This document shows positions 1 through 5,438 of a DNA stretch of 6,431 nucleotides, one piece after another; within the stretch, counting starts at the first letter, position 1; each line of letters begins with the position of its first letter. A program made the position numbers and the translations under genes. Under the pieces are notes generated by a model, which saw only the letters and a list, made by a program, of their open reading frames with translations, was not told where the DNA came from and ran no database searches. This DNA is from CAZUZD01 sp964624465 (GTDB taxonomy: Bacteria; Planctomycetota; Planctomycetia; Isosphaerales; Isosphaeraceae). Location of the stretch: assembly GCA_964624465.1 (NCBI GenBank), contig CAZUZD010000343.1:1-6431 (forward strand), written 5' to 3'.

Positions 1-459
1 GTCACGCCAGCCGAAGGTGTAGAGGGCGCCGGCGTCGGTGTGCGAGTAGTGCTCCAGGCCCTTCTTGAGCAGCCGCACGATCGTGCTCTTGGAGCTGCCG
101 ACCGGCCCGTGCAGCAGCAGCACCCGGCGCTCGGTGCCGTAGCGGTTGGCGGCCGACTGCAGGACGTTGACCAGGCTCATCAGCGTGCGTTCGAGCCCGA
201 AGACGGCGTCCTTGCCGCCGTCGATCGGGTCGTCGAAGAACTTGTAGCGGGTCAGCTTGTCCTTGTAGACGACGACCTCGTCGGTCCCGAAGCTCAGCAC
301 CATGTCGTAGAGGCGCTGGTACGAGGTGCGGGTGACCTTGGGGTCGGTGCGCACGAGGTCGAGGTACTCGGCGAAGCTGCCGTGCCAGTGCTTCTTCTGA
401 TATTCGACCAGGTCCTGGCGGCTGGCGATCCGCGCGATCAGGTCCGTTCCAATCGACAT
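1..459 (-). CDS. prkA: PrkA-type serine protein kinase / AAA+ protein, N-terminal 153 residues (cut by window edge)
   Basis: Seen: an open frame starts at ATG 459-457 and stays open to base 1, giving 153 residues beginning MSIGTDLIAR. A canonical P-loop, GPVGSSKST, lies at about residues 118-126. It is preceded by the family-typical stretch with YKFFDDPIDGGKDAVFGLERTL (roughly residues 72-93) and followed by KKGLEHYSHTDAGALYTF. An AGGAGGG Shine-Dalgarno lies 9 nt upstream, which fixes the start. Family knowledge: PrkA (E. coli YeaG, about 640 residues) is a cytoplasmic protein with an N-terminal AAA+ domain and a C-terminal kinase-like region. It is linked to stress, starvation and sporulation responses; kinase and ATP-dependent protease activities have both been reported. 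It is often encoded beside a DUF444 (YeaH) gene and a SpoVR gene, which here would lie left of the window. Only about a quarter of the protein is visible, so the Walker B motif and kinase residues cannot be checked. The reading frame is clean, so truncation is only by the window edge. Confidence 0.93.
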   Translation of the reverse strand, partial: MSIGTDLIARIASRQDLVEYQKKHWHGSFAEYLDLVRTDPKVTRTSYQRLYDMVLSFGTDEVVVYKDKLTRYKFFDDPIDGGKDAVFGLERTLMSLVNVLQSAANRYGTERRVLLLHGPVGSSKSTIVRLLKKGLEHYSHTDAGALYTFGWRD

Positions 460-468
460 GGCGGCTAT

Positions 469-475
469 CCCTCCT
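469..475 (-). promoter_or_regulatory. Shine-Dalgarno of prkA
   Basis: On the minus strand this reads AGGAGGG and ends 9 nt before ATG 459-457. It is the best Shine-Dalgarno in the window. It supports the start MSIGTDL over any upstream extension. Confidence 0.8.
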
Positions 476-1488
476 GTCCTGTCCGGGTGATCCGTCGGAA
501 GTTGGGGCACGCGCAGCCGGCGCCGCAGCCGCCTCGGAGGAGCGAGCCGCGCCGCCCGGATCGCGCGTGAGGGAGGAGTCCTCGAGGCGAGGGGCTGGCC
601 TGGTTGTCAAAGGATGTCGGGTCGGGGATGAGAACGCGGGCGGACGTTCGGGGCGGGTCCGGGCAGTCGTTCCGTCGGTCGAACCGGGCCCTCGGGCCGA
701 GTCCCTCGGATCGGGCGTCGGGGTGGGAAGTGGGGGCCGGCGGTCCCTCGCAGAACGCGGGGCCCCGCAGCAAAGCGCGTCGTCGCGTCGGGTCGCGGTG
801 GAGTCGTCGCGCCGGCGGGCCACGCGTCCCGGCCAGTCCCCCCGGGCCGTGCGGCCGCCGGCACGCGAGGGTGCCGCGAGTGGGGGACCAGGCCGTTCCA
901 AATCATTACAACCCCGCCTCATGAAAAGTGTCAAGCATAGGCGGTGCCAAAGCCTCTCTGTCCCGCGCCGATCTACCGCCGCGACCGGGCACGCGGCCCG
1001 CCACCCTTGCTGACGCTCGCCAGCCCCGAAGAGTTCGCCCGCATCCCGGGATCTCCTCCGCCCAGACCGCGCGCGACCCTGCCCCCGCGGTGCGCAACCG
1101 ACTGCCCCGAAACCGCCGCCCGGCGGGTCGATCGGGAAGCCCGGCTCGCTCCGGGTCCGCCGGACGCCCGGACCGGGGGCTGCGGGGATCACGCCGGCTG
1201 GACGGTGCGAGCAAGCTGGGGCTTCTGGGCCGAACGGCGGCGGGCCATCGCCCGCTAGACGGGCTCCGCCGGGCCGCTGGGGTCGCGACCCGGGGGACGG
1301 TCGACCGCTGCGCACGGGGAGCCGGCCGGCTGGCAAGCGGTTGCCTGCTGTGCGAACCTTCGCCCGGAGCGGCTGGCGCGGGGTCGCCGCGGCGGCACCC
1401 TGTTTGCGACCGTCGGCCCCGGGACCGCGGGGCGGAGGCGGCCCGTGGCAGGCCATCCAGTGGACCGGATTCTCCGGGCGGAGTTGCG
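476..1488. other. Gene-poor divergent intergenic region of about 1 kb
   Basis: This stretch separates leftward prkA from the rightward HAD gene. Frames that stay open here translate to Arg/Pro/Gly-rich sequence with no recognisable motif, as expected for GC-rich DNA with few stop codons, so I annotate no gene. Visible content: a minus-strand promoter at 906-935 inside a short AT-richer island (about 900-940), and a small hairpin with arms 859-864 and 871-876 that would lie near the start of that transcript. There is also a small hairpin with arms 1416-1421 and 1428-1433, and a 6-bp stem with arms 1154-1159 and 1169-1174. I found no convincing promoter for the HAD gene; GTGGCA (1445-1450) with GATTCT (1468-1473) is a weak match. 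No tRNA-like or known structured-RNA signature was recognised by eye. An unannotated small RNA remains possible. Confidence 0.6.
906..935 (-). promoter_or_regulatory. Sigma-70-like promoter directed toward prkA
   Basis: On the minus strand, TTGACA (930-935) is a perfect -35 hexamer. It is followed by an 18-nt spacer and TGTAAT (906-911), five of six matches to the -10 consensus. The site lies in a local AT-richer island within very GC-rich sequence. Transcription would start near 899 and run left, so prkA (start 459) would have a leader of about 440 nt. No closer promoter with both hexamers was seen. An unannotated gene or small RNA between 899 and 460 could be the true target, but I see no supported one. 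Confidence 0.62.
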
Positions 1489-2274
1489 ATGCGCTATCGA
1501 GTGCTGGCCACCGATTACGACGGGACCCTGGCCCACCACGGCAAGGTCGACGCGCCGACCCTGGCCGCGCTGGAGCGGGTGCGCGCCAGCGGCCGGAAGG
1601 TCGTGCTGGTCTCGGGCCGCGAGCTCGAGGACCTCTGCGGCACGTTCGATCGGCTGGACCTCTTCGACCTGGCGGTGCTCGAGAACGGCGGGCTGCTGTA
1701 CCGGCCGTCGGACCGCACCGAGAAGCGGCTCGGGGAGCCGCCGCCGCCCGAGCTGGTCGAGCTGCTCCGCCAGAAGGGCGTCGACCGGGTCTCGGTCGGG
1801 CGCGTGGTGGTCGCCACCTGGGAGCCGTACCAGGCGGTGGTGCTGGAGTCGATCCGGGCCCTCGGGCTGGAGCACCAGGTGATCTTCAACAAGGGGGCGG
1901 TGATGATCCTGCCGGCCGGCGTGAACAAGGCCACCGGGCTGGAGGCCGCCCTCGTCGAGCTGGGCCTGACCCGCGAGCAGGCGGTGGGCGTGGGTGACGC
2001 CGAGAACGACCACGCGTTCCTGGCCCATTGTGCCCTGGGGGTGGCGGTGGCCAACGCGCTGCCGTCGCTCCAGGTGCGGGCCGACTGGATCACGCCCACC
2101 GACCACGGCGCGGGGGTCATCGAGCTGGTCGACCGCCTGCTGGCCAATGACCTGGCGGGCCTGGTCCGCAAGCCGGAGCCCGTGCCGGTCGACCCGGCGG
2201 AGACGCCGTGGGAGCCGGCCCCGCCGGTGGCCGAGGCCGCCTCGAGCGGGCCCGCCGCGCCCCCGAACTCCTGA
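1489..2274 (+). CDS. HAD-superfamily (Cof/IIB-type) phosphatase-like hydrolase
   Basis: Seen: 261 residues from ATG 1489, with GGAG at 1480-1483 five nt upstream. All four HAD motifs are present. Motif I is DYDGTL (residues 9-14; D9 nucleophile, D11 acid/base), motif II is VSGR (41-44), the motif III lysine is probably K147 in AGVNKATGL, and motif IV is GDAENDHAFL (169-178; D170 and D174 for Mg2+). ENGG (65-68) and a central cap region (about 80-145) fit the C2 cap of the IIB subgroup. Family knowledge: these are cytoplasmic Mg2+-dependent phosphatases acting on sugar phosphates, phosphoglycolate or similar small molecules. The exact substrate cannot be read from the sequence. Odd: the C-terminus (about 226-261) is a Pro/Ala/Glu-rich, probably disordered tail beyond the compact HAD fold. 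The frame is open upstream to 928, but that extension has no HAD-like sequence, and the Shine-Dalgarno supports the start at 1489. The amidase gene follows 97 bp downstream on the same strand. Confidence 0.9.
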   Translation: MRYRVLATDYDGTLAHHGKVDAPTLAALERVRASGRKVVLVSGRELEDLCGTFDRLDLFDLAVLENGGLLYRPSDRTEKRLGEPPPPELVELLRQKGVDRVSVGRVVVATWEPYQAVVLESIRALGLEHQVIFNKGAVMILPAGVNKATGLEAALVELGLTREQAVGVGDAENDHAFLAHCALGVAVANALPSLQVRADWITPTDHGAGVIELVDRLLANDLAGLVRKPEPVPVDPAETPWEPAPPVAEAASSGPAAPPNS

Positions 2275-2299
2275 CGGCTCCGCCCCCGAGTGCTATCCT
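2271..2299 (+). promoter_or_regulatory. Candidate promoter for the amidase gene, overlapping the HAD stop codon
   Basis: CTGACG (2271-2276, four of six to TTGACA) lies 17 nt before TATCCT (2294-2299, four of six to TATAAT). An upstream TG one base before the -10 makes an extended -10 (TGCTATCCT). The -35 includes the TGA stop of the HAD gene. Transcription would begin near 2306. A short hairpin (arms 2317-2322 and 2329-2334) would form at the start of the leader. If real, the amidase can be expressed separately from the HAD gene. Confidence 0.42.
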
Positions 2300-2371
2300 G
2301 CCAGTCGGGCGGATGCCGGCGGTGCGTGCCGCCGCAACCGCGCCGGGATGTCCCGGGGGCCTCGACCGAGC

Positions 2372-3694
2372 ATGAGCCGCGAACCGCACGAGCCGGCCCG
2401 CACGATCGTCGGCCTGAGACGCGACCTCGACGCCGGGGTGCTGAGCTGCGAGGCCGCGCTGGAGGCGTGCCTGGCGCGGATCGACCGCGACGAGCCCCGG
2501 GTCCGCGCCTGGGTCGTGGTCGATCGCGCGGGGGCCCGGGCGCAGGCCAGGCAGCTCGACCGCGAGCGGGCCGAGGGTCGGCCGCCGGGGGTCCTGCACG
2601 GGGTTCCGGTCGGGATCAAGGACATCATCGACGTGGCCGGCCTGCCGACCGCCGCCGGCGCGCGGCTCTGGGCCGAGCGGGTCGCGGCCGTCGACGCCTC
2701 GGTCGTGGCCCGGCTGCGCGCCGCCGGCGCGGTGATCGTGGGCAAGACCGTGACGACGTCGTATGCCTGGATCGACCCGCCGCCGACCCGCAACCCCTGG
2801 GACCCGGAGCGCACGCCGGGCGGCTCATCGAGCGGCTCGGCGGCGGGCGTGGCGTGCGGGATGTGCCTGGGCGCGCTCGGGTCACAGACCGGCGGCTCGA
2901 TCACCCGGCCGGCCGCCTACTGCGGGGTCGCGGGGCTGAAGCCCACGTATGGCAAGCTCGACGCGACCGGGATCGTGCCGCTGGCGCCCAGCCTGGACCA
3001 CCCCGGGCCGATCGCCCGCACGGCCGCCGATCTGGCCGTGCTCTGGCAGGCGCTCTGCCCAGGCGACCCCGTGGCCCCGCCGCCCGCCCGCCCCCCGCGC
3101 CTGGGCCGGCTCGGGGGCCTGTTTCGCGATCGCGCCGAGCCGGCGACCCTGGCGGCGCTCGCCGCCGCCCTGGACCGCCTGGCCGACGCCGGGGCGAGCG
3201 TGACGGCTCCTGCGCTGCCGGCGAGCTTCGCGACGGTCGGGCTCCAGCACCGCACGATCATGGCCGCCGAGGCCGCCAGCGTGCACGCCGGCCGCCGCAG
3301 CCTGGTGCCCAACGACTACCCCGACCGGATCGCCGCCCTGCTCGACGAGGGCGCCGCCGCCCGGGCCACGGCGTACATCTTCGCCCGCGAGCATCGCCGC
3401 CGGCTCCGCGTCGAGATCCTCGACTGCTTCGGACTGGCCGACGTCCTCGTCACCCCCGCCGCCACCGGCCCGGCGCCCGACCGCAGCACCACGGGCGACC
3501 CCGTGTTCAACTCCCCCTGGAGCTACACCGGCCTGCCCACCGTCACGATTCCCATGGCCCGCACCGCCGACGACCTGCCCCTGGGCCTGCAACTCGTCGG
3601 CCGCCCCGGCGCCGAGCCCGAGCTGCTCGCCCACGCCCGCTGGTGCGAGGAGCAGCTCGGCTTCGGGCTCAGGTGGCCGACACCGAATGGATGA
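2372..3694 (+). CDS. Amidase-signature family hydrolase (GatA-like fold, orphan amidase)
   Basis: Seen: 440 residues from ATG 2372 (MSREPHEPAR), within the usual 440-500 for the family. The Ser-cisSer-Lys catalytic triad is complete: K83 in VGIKDIID, the cis-serine S152 in PGGSSSGSAAG, and the nucleophile S176 in GSQTGGSITRPAAYCGVAGLKPTYG (about 170-194). The 24-residue spacing between the two serines matches malonamidase E2 and fatty-acid amide hydrolase. The C-terminal part carries the expected FNSPWSYTGLPTVTIPM and GLQLVGRPGAEPELL (about 379-419). Role: hydrolysis of a carboxamide to acid plus ammonia or amine, in the cytoplasm (no signal peptide). Substrate is unknown. GatA of the tRNA amidotransferase shares the fold, but no gatB or gatC is nearby, and the KTVTTSYAW and DPPPTRNPWD region looks like stand-alone amidases. 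Start: ATG 2348 in the same frame would add 8 residues (MSRGPRPS). Neither start has a clear Shine-Dalgarno; I chose 2372 because it leaves the conserved N-terminal helix intact. Confidence 0.92.
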   Translation: MSREPHEPARTIVGLRRDLDAGVLSCEAALEACLARIDRDEPRVRAWVVVDRAGARAQARQLDRERAEGRPPGVLHGVPVGIKDIIDVAGLPTAAGARLWAERVAAVDASVVARLRAAGAVIVGKTVTTSYAWIDPPPTRNPWDPERTPGGSSSGSAAGVACGMCLGALGSQTGGSITRPAAYCGVAGLKPTYGKLDATGIVPLAPSLDHPGPIARTAADLAVLWQALCPGDPVAPPPARPPRLGRLGGLFRDRAEPATLAALAAALDRLADAGASVTAPALPASFATVGLQHRTIMAAEAASVHAGRRSLVPNDYPDRIAALLDEGAAARATAYIFAREHRRRLRVEILDCFGLADVLVTPAATGPAPDRSTTGDPVFNSPWSYTGLPTVTIPMARTADDLPLGLQLVGRPGAEPELLAHARWCEEQLGFGLRWPTPNG

Positions 3695-3714
3695 CGGCCT
3701 GGCGGATGGTGTTT

Positions 3715-3843
3715 GTAGGGCGGATCAGCGCCAGCGTCATCCGCCGGGACGGGTCGGATGCCATCGCCTGGACCGGGCCGATGGGCCGATCGGGGGGTGT
3801 CTCCTCCGGGCGCGGCGGATGACGCTGCGCTGATCCGCCCTAC
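3715..3843. repeat. 129-bp element with near-perfect 31/32-bp inverted repeats (REP/MITE-like)
   Basis: The left arm, 3715-3746, starts GTAGGGCGGATCAGCG. The right arm, 3813-3843, is its reverse complement, apart from one extra C in the left arm (GCGCCAGCG versus GCGCAGCG). The arms enclose 66 nt. Each arm can also fold alone, pairing GGCGGAT with ATCCGCC around a loop of about 12 nt. This head-to-head pairing of self-complementary units resembles REP doublets (REPIN/BIME) or a small MITE with terminal repeats. No clear target-site duplication flanks it and there is no coding capacity. It begins 20 bp after the amidase stop and ends 25 bp before the stop of the convergent gene, so it could stop transcription from both sides. 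There is no T-run, so Rho-independent termination is uncertain. The symmetry is directly visible; the family assignment is inference. Confidence 0.85.
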
Positions 3844-3868
3844 TGGGGAGCGGCGGGCACTGGCCGGG

Positions 3869-5299
3869 TCAGCGGCCGAGGCGGTCGAGGAGGTTGCGGG
3901 TGATGCGCTCGACGGCGGGGTCGCCGCCGCGGAGGCCGTGGGCCCAGTCGGTGGAGCCGGCGGTGACGACGGTGCCGCCGCCGGGGGCGGTGTAGGTGCC
4001 GAACACGGCGGCGCCCTCGCGGCCCTTCTGCCAGCGCTCGTACCACTCGCAGTCGTCGGGGTGCCAGCGGGCCGAGGCACTGGCCAGGATCACGAACGTC
4101 GCGGGCGTGCCGTCGCGATGGGTGGGCACCGGCAGGCCGTCGGCGTCGCGGGTGAACTCGCAGCCGTCGCACTCGTAGCCGACGATGGTGTGCTTCGCGC
4201 CCAGCAGGTCGTCGCGCTTCAGGTCGGTGCCGGCGAAGAGCCAGTGATCGGGCCGGTGCACGGTGTAGCCGCCCTTACCGTCCAGGTACTGGCCGTGGCT
4301 GAGGTGGTAGCCGCCCCAGAGGAAGCCGACGCCGGTGAGCGTGTTCTCCGGGCGTCGGACCAGGTGGTGACTCCACAGGCTGCTGAGCAGCGGCACGGGC
4401 GTGTCGGGGCCGCGGTAGAGCGGGTCCTGCTCCTCGGCCTGCTTGAAGCAGGTCAGGGCCCGGCCGTCGTCCTCGGTGCGGACCTGCCAGCAGCAGGTGT
4501 TGCCGCTCAGGAACGCGACGTTGCCGCCCCGGGCGATGTACCGCTCCAGGTGGTCGCGCATCGGGGCCGACCAGTATTCGTCGTGCCCCACGCTCAGGAC
4601 CAGCTTGTAGCGTGACGGGTCCAGCAGCTCGGGGTGGAACTCCAGGTCGGAGTTGGCGGCGTAGTCCAGGGTGTAGCCCTGGCGCTCGGCCCACTGCACG
4701 AACGGCTGCTCCCAGCTGGGGAACTGGCTGGCCGGCGGCCGCTGGTTGGAGACCCGGCGGCCCTGCACCTTGTCGCGGTCGTGGTAGGCGTAGAGGCTGT
4801 GGCCGCCCCAGTTGTTGTAGGCGTTGTACGTGTTGGTCGAGAGTTGCAGCAGGATCGTCGCGCCGGTGCCGGCCGGCTTCGGACGGACGATGAAGTAGCC
4901 CTCCGACTCGGCCGTCCGGCGCCCGCGCTGGCGGTACGCGCCGCCGCTGTCGGCCACCGAGAGCCGCACGCTGTAGTAGCCCGAGGCCCACGTCTCCGGG
5001 ATCGGGATCGTCGTCGCCACCGGCCAGCGGCAACCGTGCGACGAGGCGTCCTCGGGCACCGGGTGCTCGGCGCCGGCGAGCTTGGCCGCCTGGAACACGA
5101 CGGTGCGCTCGGCGCCCAGGCGGGCGACCTCGACGGCGAAGGTGGGGGCGGAGGTCGAGACATGCAGGTCGACGGTCTCGCCGGGCGCGTAGCTCTCGCG
5201 GCCGGCATAGCCCTCGACGAACAGGGGCCGGGGGGCGTCATCGGCGGCGATCGCGAGCGCGGGCAGCGCCAGCGCCAGCAGCAGGACGAGCGGCGTCAT
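3869..5299 (-). CDS. Secreted N,N-dimethylformamidase large-subunit-like protein
   Basis: Seen: 476 residues from ATG 5299, with a hydrophobic signal peptide MTPLVLLLALALPALAIAA and likely cleavage after residue 18 or 19. Residues about 26-140 look like a beta-sandwich (FVEGYAGRESYAPGETVDL). The rest carries the conserved motifs of the DMFase beta-subunit C-terminal family: STNTYNAYNNWGG (154-166), RRVSNQRP (181-188), SVGHDEYWS (236-244), ARGGNVAFLSGNTCCWQVR (256-274) and VGYECDGCEF (373-382). Family knowledge: bacterial DMFase is an amidohydrolase with a Tyr/Glu-liganded mononuclear iron in the large subunit. Most relatives are of unknown substrate. Tyr and Glu candidates are conserved here, but I cannot map the iron ligands with certainty. 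Odd: it is predicted to be exported, seven cysteines remain (including CC and CxxC), and no small-subunit gene is nearby. Start: an in-frame ATG-ATG at 5350/5347 would add 17 or 16 residues with three arginines, as in a normal signal n-region. GGAGG lies 5 nt before 5299, so I chose that start, although its n-region has no positive charge. Confidence 0.85.
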   Translation of the reverse strand: MTPLVLLLALALPALAIAADDAPRPLFVEGYAGRESYAPGETVDLHVSTSAPTFAVEVARLGAERTVVFQAAKLAGAEHPVPEDASSHGCRWPVATTIPIPETWASGYYSVRLSVADSGGAYRQRGRRTAESEGYFIVRPKPAGTGATILLQLSTNTYNAYNNWGGHSLYAYHDRDKVQGRRVSNQRPPASQFPSWEQPFVQWAERQGYTLDYAANSDLEFHPELLDPSRYKLVLSVGHDEYWSAPMRDHLERYIARGGNVAFLSGNTCCWQVRTEDDGRALTCFKQAEEQDPLYRGPDTPVPLLSSLWSHHLVRRPENTLTGVGFLWGGYHLSHGQYLDGKGGYTVHRPDHWLFAGTDLKRDDLLGAKHTIVGYECDGCEFTRDADGLPVPTHRDGTPATFVILASASARWHPDDCEWYERWQKGREGAAVFGTYTAPGGGTVVTAGSTDWAHGLRGGDPAVERITRNLLDRLGR

Positions 5300-5304
5300 G
5301 GAGG

Positions 5305-5309
5305 CCTCC
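5305..5309 (-). promoter_or_regulatory. Shine-Dalgarno of the DMFase-like gene
   Basis: GGAGG on the minus strand lies 5 nt before ATG 5299-5297. It favours this start over the upstream ATG pair at 5350/5347, which has only a GGGGGCG in front of it. Confidence 0.6.
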
Positions 5310-5369
5310 GGGGGGCGGGCAGGGGGGCAGGCTCGGGTCCCCCGCATCATCGCCCCCGGAACGGCCGTC

Positions 5370-5415
5370 GGCCAGGGCCCGCCGGCGCCCGTCGCGGGGC
5401 GCCGGCGGCCTGGCC
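5370..5415 (-). terminator. Very strong stem-loop between the YceI gene and the DMFase-like gene
   Basis: A 12-bp perfect stem (5379-5390 with 5397-5408) closes a 6-nt loop (5391-5396). It is extended by seven more pairs (5370-5376 with 5409-5415) across a 2-nt bulge (5377-5378). It begins 23 nt after the YceI stop codon and ends about 70 nt before the DMFase-like start. The position fits a terminator or 3'-end stabiliser for the YceI transcript. No U-run follows, so if it terminates, it may need Rho or be only partial. It could also act as an attenuator if both genes share a transcript. Confidence 0.55.
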
Positions 5416-5438
5416 CGGCGGTCGGTCGGGGATCCGGC

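Noticed and set aside
605..610. Second perfect TTGACA on the minus strand, closer to prkA
   Set aside because: At spacings of 16 to 19 nt no sequence resembles a -10 hexamer (CCTCGA or similar), so a lone -35 match was not annotated as a promoter.
607..906. 99-codon minus-strand frame in the prkA leader
   Set aside because: Its start codon overlaps the -10 hexamer of the promoter, so this transcript would not include it, and the translation has no recognisable features.
2..1456. 484-codon open frame on the minus strand
   Set aside because: It overlaps the real prkA coding region in a different frame and then continues through the gene-poor region. The translation is low-complexity and without domains, as expected from stop-poor GC-rich DNA.
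928..1488. In-frame N-terminal extension of the HAD protein by 187 residues
   Set aside because: The extension is Arg/Pro/Gly-rich without motifs. The HAD fold begins at MRYRVLATDYDGTL, and GGAG lies 5 nt before the ATG at 1489.
2372..3694. GatA subunit of the tRNA-dependent amidotransferase
   Set aside because: The signature motifs are shared with all amidases. No gatB or gatC is nearby, and the motif context is closer to stand-alone amidases.
3758..4615. Plus-strand open frame antisense to the DMFase-like gene
   Set aside because: It lies opposite a gene with clear conserved motifs. Its Val/Ala/Gly-rich translation is the usual antisense shadow, and its start lies within the inverted-repeat element.
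5346..5374. Possible promoter for the DMFase-like gene (TGGCCG, 17 nt, GATGAT on the minus strand)
   Set aside because: The -35 matches only three of six positions and lies inside the strong hairpin, so support is too weak.
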